From Candidatus Dadabacteria bacterium (GTDB taxonomy: Bacteria; Desulfobacterota_D; UBA1144; Nemesobacterales; Nemesobacteraceae): 64,000 nt of DNA. Shown here one piece after another: positions 48,104-56,909 of this stretch. The stretch's first letter is position 1. Every line of letters begins with the position of its first letter. The DNA lies in NCBI GenBank assembly GCA_022822065.1, contig JAJECI010000007.1, positions 198,346 through 262,345 on the forward strand. Direction: 5' to 3'. The position numbers and the translations under genes were made by a program. The notes beneath the pieces are model-generated. The model saw only the letters and a list, made by a program, of their open reading frames with translations, searched no databases and had not been told where the DNA came from.

Positions 48104-49249
48104 ATGGACATCAAATACAAAGATTTTCAGGATAATACGGGACACGATGCCGGGTTTGAATCCTACGATGTCGACGATGATATCGAGGAAAGCGAAACCG
48201 AAGAGAATTTTGACGGCCCGGACGAAGAGGAACTGAAACCCAGGGGAAAAGAGAAGGAAAAGGACAAGTGGATCCCCGACGAACAGCTCCGTCTTCTTTA
48301 CGTCTATTTTAAGGACATGGCCGTTGAGCCTCTTTTCGCCGCAAAGCAGGAAGTCGAGATATCCGCGAGAATCAAGATGTGCGAAATCAGGATGGCCAAA
48401 GTGCCCAAGAGCATTGAGAAATACGAGAAAATCCGCACAAGGAAAAACTCGGCCAGGGCGCGCGCGATAGCGCACAGAATAGCGGTCCTGCGCGCGATGG
48501 AGAGAATTTACGTCGACTGGGCGCTCAAACTCAAGCAGAAGTTCGTAAAGGCCAACCTGAGGCTCGTAATAACGATTTCGAGAAGATACATGAGCAGGGG
48601 ACTGCCGCTTCCGGATCTCATCCAGGAAGGAAATCTCGGTCTAATGCGCGCTGTTGAAAGATTCGATTACACAAAGGGCTACAAGTTCTCCACCTACGCC
48701 TCATGGTGGATACATCAGGCCATACTCAGGGCCCTCCAGGGACAGACCAGAACCATAAAGGTCCCTGTTTACTTGCTTGAGCAGGCAAACAGGGTTTACA
48801 AGACGAGCGCGAAGCTTAGCAAGGAAATGGGAAGAAAACCGACGCCCAAGGAAATAGCCGAGGCCTCGGGGATCTCAGCAGAGGTTATAAACAGGATTCT
48901 CAATTCCACAAACGACGCCATAAGCCTCGACACGCCGGTTCTCGACGGGGAGAAGACAACGCTCCTTGATTCGGTCGCAGATAAGGAAGCTAAAATCCCC
49001 GACACGATAATAGCGAAGATGTCTCTCGCGGAAAAACTGAAGGAAGCCCTGACTCTTCTGAATCAAAGGGAAGAGGAGATCATCAGGCTTCGCTTCGGCA
49101 TAGGACGCCAGAGCACTTATACTCTCGACGAAATCGGCAAGAGGTTCAACCTGACCAGGGAAAGGATAAGGCAGATAGAAAAGGCCGCCCTCGGGAAACT
49201 TGCAAGTTCCGGCGTGAGAAAAGATCTGGAAAGCTTTCTCAAACAGTAG
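48104..49249 (+). CDS. Sigma-70 family RNA polymerase sigma factor (RpoD/RpoS-type)
   Basis: A 381-residue group 1/2 sigma factor. The N-terminus has an acidic stretch (20-48). Region 1.2 lies at about 60-95, region 2 at 148-218 (DLIQEGNLGLMRAVERFDY, FSTYASWWIHQAI), region 3 at 220-300, region 4 at about 310-372 with the recognition helix LTRERIRQIEK. The full region 1.1 of RpoD is missing and the non-conserved region is short, which fits an RpoS-like or RpoH-like factor more than the primary one. Stop is 18 bases from the inositol-phosphate synthase stop on the other strand. Confidence 0.88.
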   Translation: MDIKYKDFQDNTGHDAGFESYDVDDDIEESETEENFDGPDEEELKPRGKEKEKDKWIPDEQLRLLYVYFKDMAVEPLFAAKQEVEISARIKMCEIRMAKVPKSIEKYEKIRTRKNSARARAIAHRIAVLRAMERIYVDWALKLKQKFVKANLRLVITISRRYMSRGLPLPDLIQEGNLGLMRAVERFDYTKGYKFSTYASWWIHQAILRALQGQTRTIKVPVYLLEQANRVYKTSAKLSKEMGRKPTPKEIAEASGISAEVINRILNSTNDAISLDTPVLDGEKTTLLDSVADKEAKIPDTIIAKMSLAEKLKEALTLLNQREEEIIRLRFGIGRQSTYTLDEIGKRFNLTRERIRQIEKAALGKLASSGVRKDLESFLKQ

Positions 49250-49267
49250 AGCTGAATCGCGGCCCGT

Positions 49268-50611
49268 CTAGCCGAAACCGTAGTAATCAATCCCCAGATG
49301 GCTTATCAGTTCCTCGCCCCGCAGGTAGCGAAGCGTGTTCTGCAGCTTGGTGAACTGGACGAAAAGATCGTGCTCGGGGTAGAGCCTCTTGTCGACCATG
49401 GGACTTTTGAAATAAAAGGAAAGCCACTCCTGGACCCCGTAAATGCCGGCGCGATGCGCAAGGTCTAGGAACAGTACGAGATCAAGAACCACAGGGGCAG
49501 CGAGTATGCTGTCGCGGCAGAGAAAATTGACCTTTATCTGCATGGGATAATCGAGCCATCCGAAAACATCTATATTGTCCCACGCCTCTTTTTCGTCTCC
49601 GCGCGGCGGGTAGTAGTTTATTCTTACCTTGTGGTAGTAATCCGAGTAAAGTTCAGGATTTATCTCGGGCTGAAATATGTACTCAAGCGCGCCCAGCTTG
49701 CTTTCTTCCTTAGTTTTGAAAGAGCCGGGATCATCAAGCACCTCTCCGTCCCGGTTGCCAAGTATATTGGTTGAAAACCACCCGTTGAGCCCGAGCATCC
49801 TGCTTTTAAGACCCGGGGCCAGGATAGTCTTCATGAGTGTCTGGCCGGTTTTGAAATCCTTGCCGGCTATGGGAACCTCGTTTTCGGTTGCGAGCTGCTG
49901 AAGCGCTGGGATGTCCACGGACAGGTTTGGAGCCCCGTTTCCGTAGGAGGCGCCGCATTTTATGGCCGCGTAGGCGTAGATCATGCTCGGGGGAATATCA
50001 TCGTGATTTTCCCTTAGACCTTTCTCGAAACTCTCTACGGTCTCATGAACTTCCGACGGCTCAAGATACACCTCGGTACTCCCGCACCAGAGCATTACCA
50101 GCCTTTCGATATCGTTTTCTCTCTGGAATCTCTTTATGTCCCTGATCAGCGCCTCGGCAAGATGCATCTTCGTCTTGCCCTTTTTTACGTAGGAACCCTT
50201 GAGATTGCGGACGTACCTGTTATCAAAGACGGCCCGCATCGGAGACTCTTTTTCAAGATCCCGTCTTATCTTCCCGAGAAGTTCGGGACTGAGCACTCCG
50301 GCCCGAAGCGCTGAGGCGTGGCAGTCTTCATCGTGTATGTCCCATCCGGCAAACACCATGTCCTGCACTTCGGCTAGCGGGACCAAATCTTTTATCAAAG
50401 GAAAGTTCTTCTCGGTTCTTTTGCCGAGCCTGATTTTCCCCATTTGCGTCAGGGAACCGATGGGCCTTCCCACTCCCTTTACTACCGCCTTTACGCCCGC
50501 TATGAAAGTTGTGCTTACCGCCCCGCTCATCCCGGGTATCAGCACTCCGAGCTTTCCCTTGGCCGGGCGGATATCGAATTTTCTCTGGAACTTCTGGTTT
50601 GGATCGGTCAA
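49268..50611 (-). CDS. ino1: Myo-inositol-3-phosphate synthase
   Basis: It converts glucose-6-phosphate into inositol phosphate with NAD. The 447-residue protein has GKLGVLIPGMSGAVSTTFIAG as NAD-binding start, then NGAPNLSVDIP, and the signature LAPGLKSRMLGLNGWFSTN and KVRINYYPP-type region. TTG at 50611 was chosen: an open ATG at 50680 would overlap rpsI by 62 bases, whereas TTG lies 7 bases after the rpsI stop with AAAAGG ahead. It follows rplM-rpsI on one transcript. The product may feed inositol lipids or compatible solutes. Confidence 0.88.
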   Translation of the reverse strand: MTDPNQKFQRKFDIRPAKGKLGVLIPGMSGAVSTTFIAGVKAVVKGVGRPIGSLTQMGKIRLGKRTEKNFPLIKDLVPLAEVQDMVFAGWDIHDEDCHASALRAGVLSPELLGKIRRDLEKESPMRAVFDNRYVRNLKGSYVKKGKTKMHLAEALIRDIKRFQRENDIERLVMLWCGSTEVYLEPSEVHETVESFEKGLRENHDDIPPSMIYAYAAIKCGASYGNGAPNLSVDIPALQQLATENEVPIAGKDFKTGQTLMKTILAPGLKSRMLGLNGWFSTNILGNRDGEVLDDPGSFKTKEESKLGALEYIFQPEINPELYSDYYHKVRINYYPPRGDEKEAWDNIDVFGWLDYPMQIKVNFLCRDSILAAPVVLDLVLFLDLAHRAGIYGVQEWLSFYFKSPMVDKRLYPEHDLFVQFTKLQNTLRYLRGEELISHLGIDYYGFG

Positions 50612-50618
50612 GTATGAA

Positions 50619-51014
50619 TTACCTTTTGGAGAACTGCTGTCCCCTTCTCGCCTTGCGCTTCCCGTACTTTTTGCTCTCAACCATCCTGGGGTCGCGTTTC
50701 AGCAGTCCGGAAACCTTGAGTTTCTTGCGAAGCGACTCGTTGGCCTTGAGAAGGGCTCTGGCAAGCCCGTGGCTCATTGCTCCCGCCTGGCCGGTAAGGC
50801 CTCCTCCCTTGACCCTGACCATCACGTCATACTCCATGGAAGTATCGGTGACGCTAAGTGGTTCACGGGCCTTTATCTGCCACACTTCTCTGGGAAAGTA
50901 CTCTTCCACGGATTTTTTGTTCACGGTGATGGAACCGCTGCCCCTTCTAAGCCATACTCTCGCGATTGACGTTTTTCTTCTCCCCGTGCCATTGTATATA
51001 ACGGTTTCAGGCAT
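50619..51014 (-). CDS. rpsI: 30S ribosomal protein S9
   Basis: A small-subunit protein of 131 residues. The family's GTGRRKTSIARVWLRRGSG opening and the C-terminal tail KKYGKRKARRGQQFSKR, which reaches the P-site tRNA, are present. It follows rplM by 6 bases, the standard bacterial pair. Confidence 0.98.
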   Translation of the reverse strand: MPETVIYNGTGRRKTSIARVWLRRGSGSITVNKKSVEEYFPREVWQIKAREPLSVTDTSMEYDVMVRVKGGGLTGQAGAMSHGLARALLKANESLRKKLKVSGLLKRDPRMVESKKYGKRKARRGQQFSKR

Positions 51015-51020
51015 AATGAA

Positions 51021-51449
51021 TCAGACCTCCAGGACCTCGGGATTCTGGGCCACGTGCGGATGCTTGTCTCCGACATAGACTTTCATCCGCTGTATGAGTT
51101 TCTTCTGCCACCTGTTTTTGGGAAGCATCCCCCAGACGGCCTTGCGGATTATCTCGCCCGGCTTTTTCTCGGCCAGCTCTTGCGCAGTCACGGATTTAAG
51201 TCCCCCGGGATAGTGTGAATGGCTGTAGTAGGTTTTCTGCTCCCACTTCCTGCCGGAGAACGTGGCTTTGTCAGCGTTGACTATAACGACGAAATCCCCG
51301 ATATCCGAATGGGGAGCGAAGTGCGGTTTATCCTTGCCCCTAAGAATCGAAACCACCTTGGTTGCGAGTCTTCCGACGGGTTTTCCCCGAGCGTCGATCA
51401 GGTACCACTTCTTTTCAAAATCGTCGTTTCTGGCCATATATGACTTCAT
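51021..51449 (-). CDS. rplM: 50S ribosomal protein L13
   Basis: An early-assembly large-subunit protein of 142 residues. The signature motif WYLIDARGKPVGRLAT and MLPKNRWQKKLIQRMKVY are clear. It leads the rplM-rpsI-ino1 transcript. mlaE lies 87 bases upstream in the same direction, but a separate promoter is seen. Confidence 0.98.
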   Translation of the reverse strand: MKSYMARNDDFEKKWYLIDARGKPVGRLATKVVSILRGKDKPHFAPHSDIGDFVVIVNADKATFSGRKWEQKTYYSHSHYPGGLKSVTAQELAEKKPGEIIRKAVWGMLPKNRWQKKLIQRMKVYVGDKHPHVAQNPEVLEV

Positions 51450-51482
51450 AGCATTCTCTCTTCGGATAAATTAAGGGTATCG

Positions 51483-51510
51483 ATTCTACCGAATGTAACC
51501 CCAAAGTCAA
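51483..51510 (-). promoter_or_regulatory. Sigma-70 promoter for rplM-rpsI-ino1
   Basis: On the minus strand TTGACT (51510-51505) and TAGAAT (51488-51483) are 16 bases apart. The leader is about 28 bases to the ATG at 51449. Confidence 0.6.
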
Positions 51511-51536
51511 AGAAATTTAAGCGGCCAGAGAAAAGA

Positions 51537-52325
51537 TTAGAAGTCATAAAAAGCGATAACGAATATTTTCGAGAGAATGAAGTCGAAAAGTATTATCAGA
51601 AAAAGCGAGATCACAACAGTCTTAGTGGTGGCGTTTCCGACCCCGCGTGTCCCCCCCTCGGCTTTCATTCCCACATAGCAGCCGGTAATCGCCACTATGA
51701 TTCCGAAAAACAACGTCTTGGAAATACCGGTCATCAGGTCTTCAAGGGAGACCCAGCCTCTTATGCTTTCGATGAAAAGAGTGGGTTTCACGTTAAGTTC
51801 CATCTGAGAGATGATCATCGCCCCTCCTATGCCCGCGAGGTTGGATATTACCGCAAGCAGCGGAAAAGATATGATGCACGCCATGAGCCTCGGAGAGACA
51901 AGTTTTCTGATCGGATCAGCTCCGAGGGTCCTTATGGCGTCTATCTGCTCTGTTACCTTCATCGAGCTTATCTCGGCCGTGATGCCGGAACCGACCCTCC
52001 CGCCCACAAGAAGAGAGGTTATTATGGGACCGAGTTCCCTCACGAACGAGAGAGTAACCACGGGGCCTACAAGCCCCTTTGCCCCGAACCACGCGAATCC
52101 CCACGCCAGCTGCACTACCATCACCATTCCGATCGCCATGGCGGAAACCACGACTATGGAAATTGAACGAAAGCCTATATCGTATATCTGGGCAACCAGA
52201 AGATCGTAATCATAGGGAGGAGTAACGGTGACTACGATTGAATTCCAGAAGAAAAAGCAGACCTCTCCAACGCCGAGAACAAAGTTATAGAAACTGTTGA
52301 CAACTTCGGATACAAACCTGCTCAT
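51537..52325 (-). CDS. mlaE: MlaE-like lipid-transport permease
   Basis: The inner-membrane permease of the Mla phospholipid system, 262 residues, six or so hydrophobic segments. Family motifs are VRELGPIITSLLVGGRVGSG and EIDAIRTLGADP-like TEQIDAIRTLGADPIRKLV, and the late GCYVGMKAEGGTRGVGNATT. Its start overlaps the stop of the lipoprotein gene by 4 bases. The ATPase MlaF is separated from it (46444). Confidence 0.92.
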   Translation of the reverse strand: MSRFVSEVVNSFYNFVLGVGEVCFFFWNSIVVTVTPPYDYDLLVAQIYDIGFRSISIVVVSAMAIGMVMVVQLAWGFAWFGAKGLVGPVVTLSFVRELGPIITSLLVGGRVGSGITAEISSMKVTEQIDAIRTLGADPIRKLVSPRLMACIISFPLLAVISNLAGIGGAMIISQMELNVKPTLFIESIRGWVSLEDLMTGISKTLFFGIIVAITGCYVGMKAEGGTRGVGNATTKTVVISLFLIILFDFILSKIFVIAFYDF

Positions 52326-52873
52326 TTAGCCCAAATCTCCTCGAAACCTGAAACGAAATCAATGAATTCCCCGAGATTGGCCTTGAAGTCGGCCGGGTCC
52401 GCCGAATAGCTGAAATCGTAATCGCATTTTGGAGACTTGTGCACAACCGTCGCAAGGGCGAAATTCTCATCACTAAGCGACGCCTCGTACTCAGTGTAGA
52501 GCCCCGCGGCACCGCCGACCCTGATATCCTTTCGCACCCTAGTCCGTTTTTTGCTCAAGCCGACAACCAGGGAATCCGAAAGCGTCTGAAGATCGTAATC
52601 CCGGTTCGCGCAGAGGGAACTTACCGTTAAAATGAGATCACTCGCCGGGTTGTAAAAAGCTATGTCTCCCCCTTCTATCGGTATCCTTTCCCAGTCCTGC
52701 GAAAGGGGTGCGACACGGTAACTGTTTAGCTCCGTGGTGTATACCCAGTCCTTCATTTTTCCAGGCTTCCTGTCATCCCCAGAAGCGTAGTTAACCAAAA
52801 ACTTCGTCGCAGAGCACGAACTCATGAGGAAGATCAGCGAAAACGCGATGAAAAAATAGGTCTCTTTGCGCAT
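52322..52873 (-). CDS. Putative lipoprotein of unknown function, coupled to mlaE
   Basis: A 183-residue exported lipoprotein. A lipobox (SLIFLMSSC, Cys20) follows a hydrophobic signal. The mature part is about 160 residues of alpha/beta character with two Cys (87 and 149). I do not recognise a family. The ATGA overlap with mlaE implies translational coupling and a role in the lipid-transport complex, which is inference. Confidence 0.72.
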   Translation of the reverse strand: MRKETYFFIAFSLIFLMSSCSATKFLVNYASGDDRKPGKMKDWVYTTELNSYRVAPLSQDWERIPIEGGDIAFYNPASDLILTVSSLCANRDYDLQTLSDSLVVGLSKKRTRVRKDIRVGGAAGLYTEYEASLSDENFALATVVHKSPKCDYDFSYSADPADFKANLGEFIDFVSGFEEIWAK

Positions 52874-52980
52874 AATATAATAACTCCCTAGATTTCTTGG
52901 GAAGCGTAACTGCTTAAAATACTTGAATACATCCTAAAAACCAAGGATCATAGGACCTAAAAACAAACCGAGGTGAGTTA

Positions 52981-53253
52981 TTGAGTCCAGTAACGATATA
53001 CACGAGCTTTTACTGCACTTACTGCAGAAGGGCAAAAAGACTTCTTGAGAAAAAACAAGTGGATTACGAAGAGATACGGCTTGACGAGGATCTGGAAAAA
53101 AGAGAAGAGCTTGTCGAGAGCCTTAACTGGAGAACCGTGCCCATGATCTTCGTAAACGAGCAGTTTATAGGCGGTTACGACCAGCTTGCGGCACTTGAGC
53201 GCTCGGGGGAACTTGACCGCATGCTCGGTTCCACGGCCCAGAGCGATTCCTGA
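52981..53253 (+). CDS. grxC: Glutaredoxin
   Basis: A 90-residue dithiol glutaredoxin. The active site is CTYC (13-16 in TSFYCTYCRRAKRLL), with the cis-proline WRTVPMIFVNE and GGYDQL downstream. It reduces glutathione-mixed disulfides, matching the gshA at 37164. The start is TTG with GAGGTGAG just upstream. A terminator follows immediately. Confidence 0.95.
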   Translation: MSPVTIYTSFYCTYCRRAKRLLEKKQVDYEEIRLDEDLEKREELVESLNWRTVPMIFVNEQFIGGYDQLAALERSGELDRMLGSTAQSDS

Positions 53254-53257
53254 TGAT

Positions 53258-53281
53258 GCTTCCCGTCGACTGGAAGCTTTT
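53258..53281 (+). terminator. Intrinsic terminator after glutaredoxin
   Basis: GCTTCC (53258-53263) and GGAAGC (53272-53277) form a six-base stem with an eight-base loop, then TTTT. The T run overlaps the -35 of the next promoter by two bases. Confidence 0.6.
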
Positions 53282-53308
53282 GACACCCCAACCGCCAACC
53301 TGTATTGT
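53280..53308 (+). promoter_or_regulatory. Sigma-70 promoter of the cobalamin-riboswitch transcript
   Basis: A perfect TTGACA (53280-53285), 17 bases, TATTGT (53303-53308). Transcription would start near 53315, at the beginning of the riboswitch. Confidence 0.65.
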
Positions 53309-53320
53309 TATATTCAGATT

Positions 53321-53512
53321 CGGGTTAAGGGAATCGGGTGAGAATCCCGAACTGTTCCCGCAGCCGTAATAAGGGTTTTTTCGGTGCCCATGCGAAGCGT
53401 GCTTGCGTTTCGGGTCACTGGCTTCAAATACAGTAGCCGGGAAGGCCGTATCCGGAAAAGCCGCCCTGTTTCTACAACAGGCGACCCTTTAAGTCGGAAG
53501 ACCTGCCTGCGT
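53321..53512 (+). ncRNA. Cobalamin riboswitch controlling btuB
   Basis: The conserved blocks of the B12 riboswitch are in order: AAGGGAATCGGGTGAGAATC (53327-53346), CTGTTCCCGCAGCCGTAA (the B12 box core, about 53352-53369), and the 3' block AGTCGGAAGACCTGCCTGC (53492-53510). The arms between them form stems. Adenosyl- or methylcobalamin binding normally shuts off the downstream uptake gene. The 160 bases up to btuB hold GCCT/AGGC stem near 53527-53543 and the ribosome site; the expression platform is not resolved. Confidence 0.93.
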
Positions 53513-53672
53513 CAATCCAGCAGCTTTGCCTCGGGAGTTAGGCGTATGGACATTGAAAACACATCTTCCATTCTTCGCGCAGACGCGCGGTTCCTGTTTT
53601 CCGCCCCATGTGTTCATTCATTTAATCGCTCTTCCAGGGAAAGCCATCTACCAGCACCTGGAGGAGTCAAGA

Positions 53673-55607
53673 ATGAACAGACTTAAGATATTTTTCGCCT
53701 TTATTTTAATCCTGGCCCTGTTTCCGTCCGCGGGTTTTTCCGAAGAGAAAGAAACGGAAAGAATCGTTGTGACGGGTACAAAGACCTGGATTGACGCCGA
53801 GCTTCTCGGTTCTTCCGTTACCGTCATCGACAGAGAGGAAATCGAAAGAAGCGGGGAAAAGGACATTACGGCCATACTCTCGAGAGTCTCTGGATTCAAC
53901 GTAGTAAGTTCGGGAAGCCGGGGAGGATTTACTTCTATTTTCGCGAGGGGCGGCCAGTCGGATTACAACCTCGTTATGATCAACGGCGTCCAGATAAACC
54001 AGGCGGGAGGGGGATTTGACATCTCCTCTCTCACTACCGAGAACGTAGAGAGAATAGAGATAATAAAAGGAGCGCACTCATCTCTTTACGGTTCCGACGC
54101 GGCGTCTTCAGTCATAAATATAATAACGAAGCGCGGAAGCGGAAAAATCAGAAAAGCAGGTTCCGTGGCCCTGGGATTCCGCGCCGAAGACGCGATGATC
54201 CTTGAGCATTCCTCGAGCATATCGGGCGGTCTTGAGAAACTGGGCTATTTTATTTCTCACCAGAGAATCATTGATGAGGGCATCTTAGAAGTAAACAACG
54301 ATTATAAAAACAATAACTTCACGGCGAACCTGAGCTTGGAAGCAAACGACGATTTACGTCTCTCCTTTTTCTCCATATACAGAGATTCGAAGTTTGAATT
54401 CCCGACCGGAGGCGCGGGGGACAGGTTTGACGCGTTCGCTGACCCGGACCAGGGAACCAAGGAAGAATCGCTCGTCACGGGTTCCGACATCGTTTTTTCC
54501 CCGACCGAATGGTGGGAAAACTCATTTAAGCTCGGCTACACCAGACTTGATCGGGAAAACTATGACGGACCCGAGCCACTTGAATTAGATTCGCCCTTCC
54601 CTTCAGGGACTCTCGACAAAAGGATGTCGCTTGAGTACGGGTCAAGTTTCTTTGTCGACTTCGATCAGGCCTCAAGCATAATCTCGACGGGGTTTGAATA
54701 CGAGAGAGAAAGTTTCAAGACGGACTCACTGAACGAATCAAGAAAAAACTACGCCTTCTACGCTCAGAACAACTTCGCTCTGCTAAAGAGGTTCTTCGTA
54801 ACAACCGGCATAAGATATGACGACAACGAGTCGTTCGGGAGCGAGTGGAGTCCGAGTGTCTTCGCCAGATGGAAGATCAGGGAATCCGGAACCGAGATAA
54901 GAGGAGGAATAAGCAGGGGAATCAAGGAAGCCAATTTTTATGAAAACTTCAGTGCGGCCTTCGGAACGATACCCAACCCGGATCTAAAACCCGAAGAAAC
55001 TCTGACAGCGGAAATAGGCCTCAGGCAGCCGTTGCTTGATAACGCGGTCGAACTTGATTTGAGCTTTTTCCAAAACAAGTTCAAAAACATTATCGCTTAC
55101 AGTTTCACCCCGTTTGAGAATGGAACCAACTACGAAAACATAAGCCGCGCAAAATCAGAGGGAGCCGAAGCCGGGATAAGTCTTTACCCGAGCAACAGCT
55201 TAACTCTGAGCGCAGCCTACACGTACCTTAAAACCGACGTGACCGATGACGGCGGCCTCGGGTCCCCGTCCTTCTCCGAGGGAGAAAAGCTCATACGGAT
55301 CCCTGAGCATTCGTTTTCTTTTAACGCGGGATACTCAAAGAACGCTTTTAAGCTCGACCTTTCGGGAAACTACGTCGGCAGGAGGGATGATGTGAACTGG
55401 AGCGAGTTTCCCTCCACCAGAGTGAAAAACGATTCTTTCTTCATCGTTGACGCTGCGGCTTCCTACGAAATCAGCATGAAGAGGTTTGTTGACAAAATCA
55501 GGTTGTTTTCAAGAATCAACAACCTGTTCAACGAGGATTATGAAAATATTTTCGGTTTCTCATCCCCAGGGTTCAGTATGATTTCCGGAGTTTCAGTAGT
55601 CCGGTAG
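53673..55607 (+). CDS. btuB: TonB-dependent vitamin B12 receptor BtuB
   Basis: An outer-membrane receptor of 644 residues. Signal peptide 1-22 is followed by a TonB box-like ERIVVTGTKT, the plug (VTVIDREEIERSG, INGVQINQAGG, IEIIKGAHSSLYGSDAASSVINIIT) and a long beta barrel, ending at a loop-rich domain. The start ATG at 53673 has GGAGGA ahead; the ORF's upstream ATG would sit in the riboswitch platform. The cobalamin riboswitch supports B12 as ligand. No btuC, btuD or btuF gene is in the window. Confidence 0.92.
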   Translation: MNRLKIFFAFILILALFPSAGFSEEKETERIVVTGTKTWIDAELLGSSVTVIDREEIERSGEKDITAILSRVSGFNVVSSGSRGGFTSIFARGGQSDYNLVMINGVQINQAGGGFDISSLTTENVERIEIIKGAHSSLYGSDAASSVINIITKRGSGKIRKAGSVALGFRAEDAMILEHSSSISGGLEKLGYFISHQRIIDEGILEVNNDYKNNNFTANLSLEANDDLRLSFFSIYRDSKFEFPTGGAGDRFDAFADPDQGTKEESLVTGSDIVFSPTEWWENSFKLGYTRLDRENYDGPEPLELDSPFPSGTLDKRMSLEYGSSFFVDFDQASSIISTGFEYERESFKTDSLNESRKNYAFYAQNNFALLKRFFVTTGIRYDDNESFGSEWSPSVFARWKIRESGTEIRGGISRGIKEANFYENFSAAFGTIPNPDLKPEETLTAEIGLRQPLLDNAVELDLSFFQNKFKNIIAYSFTPFENGTNYENISRAKSEGAEAGISLYPSNSLTLSAAYTYLKTDVTDDGGLGSPSFSEGEKLIRIPEHSFSFNAGYSKNAFKLDLSGNYVGRRDDVNWSEFPSTRVKNDSFFIVDAAASYEISMKRFVDKIRLFSRINNLFNEDYENIFGFSSPGFSMISGVSVVR

Positions 55608-55774
55608 CGAAGCGGGTTCAGGAAGCTGTCTTGGCGGAGGAAAATCGAGGCTGATCTCAACCGGCCGGGGTGGGGGCTCGGGTTGATATTGCCGAGAAAC
55701 CGCGCAGGATGAAAAATCCACAAGGCAGCTTCCCGGATGCGTCCGCGTCCACCGTCTTTTTACGCCTTTGCAGA

Positions 55775-56800
55775 TCAAGATTTAAATTCGGGAATAACCT
55801 CTTTTCCAAAAAGCTCAATTGAATGCGCTATGACCTCGGCGGGAGCCTGGGGAAACACCATCCTGCACAGGATGTTGCGGATTCCTGTTTTCTCCGCGTA
55901 TTTCTTTACTTCCTGAACACAGTGCTCAGGAGTGCCGATCATGAAACGATCTTCCGCCATGTATTCGAAGAAAGGGTCGTCAGGGTCGGTTATGGTTTTT
56001 CCTCTTATCACTATCTTGACCCCTAGGCTCAGGTAAAACCTGTACATGTTTATTACGTACTCGGTTCCGCCTGCAATTGCCTCTTCCGTACTTTCACGCA
56101 CGTAAGTTTCCCGAAGCAGTATGTGCTCCACTCCGGACGGATCGCGCCCGGCCTTCTCAGCCTCATCGTTATACCACCCTAGAGTATCCATTATCATGGG
56201 AACCGTCCTGCCGGGGCCGACAAGAAGCGGGTACCCAAGGCGCCCGGCCCGCCGCACGGCGGGTTCCTCGAAAGCCCCTATGTATATGGGTATGGGTCTC
56301 TGCACGGGCTTGGGAGTAACGTCTATGTTCGAGAAACTGAACCTCTTGCCTTCATAGGAAAAGGGGCCGTCCTCCCAGCATTTCTCGATTATCTCTATGC
56401 CTTCCTCAATCCTCGAGGGTCTTTGCGTCACCGGGACTCCGAACCCCTCGAATTCTTCTTTTCTGTACCCTATTGCGACTCCCAGATCGAATCTTCCGCC
56501 GGAAATGAGATCGACGGTGGCGGCGTCTTCGGCCACCCTCACGGGGTTATGAAGCGTGAGTATAAAGGCTCCGGTACCTATTCTCACCTTCTCAGTCACA
56601 GCGGCCATCGCAGCCGCCATCCCAAGGGGCGAAGAGCAGTAACCGTCTTCAAGAAAATGATGCTCGGAAAGCCAGACCGAATCGAAATTAACCGCTTCGG
56701 CAAGTTTCACGTGCTCTAGGGAATTTCTGTAAAGATCCACATGGCGGTAGTCAAGATCCTTGTGGGTCTGCATGCTGAAGAGTCCGACTCCGAATTTCAT
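55775..56800 (-). CDS. LLM-class flavin oxidoreductase (luciferase-like)
   Basis: A 341-residue TIM-barrel luciferase-like monooxygenase. Signatures: LSEHHFLEDGYCSSPLGMAAA, RIGTGAFILTLHNPVRVAEDAATVD, GGRFDLGVAIGYRKEEF, and PIYIGAFEEPAV. The cofactor may be FMN or F420. The ATG at 56800 is the natural start. Divergent from the second LLM gene at 56910. The gap from btuB (55608-55774) contains no supported feature. Confidence 0.9.
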   Translation of the reverse strand: MKFGVGLFSMQTHKDLDYRHVDLYRNSLEHVKLAEAVNFDSVWLSEHHFLEDGYCSSPLGMAAAMAAVTEKVRIGTGAFILTLHNPVRVAEDAATVDLISGGRFDLGVAIGYRKEEFEGFGVPVTQRPSRIEEGIEIIEKCWEDGPFSYEGKRFSFSNIDVTPKPVQRPIPIYIGAFEEPAVRRAGRLGYPLLVGPGRTVPMIMDTLGWYNDEAEKAGRDPSGVEHILLRETYVRESTEEAIAGGTEYVINMYRFYLSLGVKIVIRGKTITDPDDPFFEYMAEDRFMIGTPEHCVQEVKKYAEKTGIRNILCRMVFPQAPAEVIAHSIELFGKEVIPEFKS

Positions 56801-56909
56801 TTCGTACCTCCGGGATATCCTCTGGGTTATTTGCGTTTAGACTGCAAATTAACCATAATTCTACCGTGATCGCTATCTACTTCCAAAACCACAATCGAGG
56901 TGCCATACA

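Noticed and set aside
55608-55774. Possible small gene or remnant between btuB and the LLM gene
   Set aside because: Short frames exist on both strands but none has a ribosome site, promoter or recognisable sequence; left as a gap with nothing supported.
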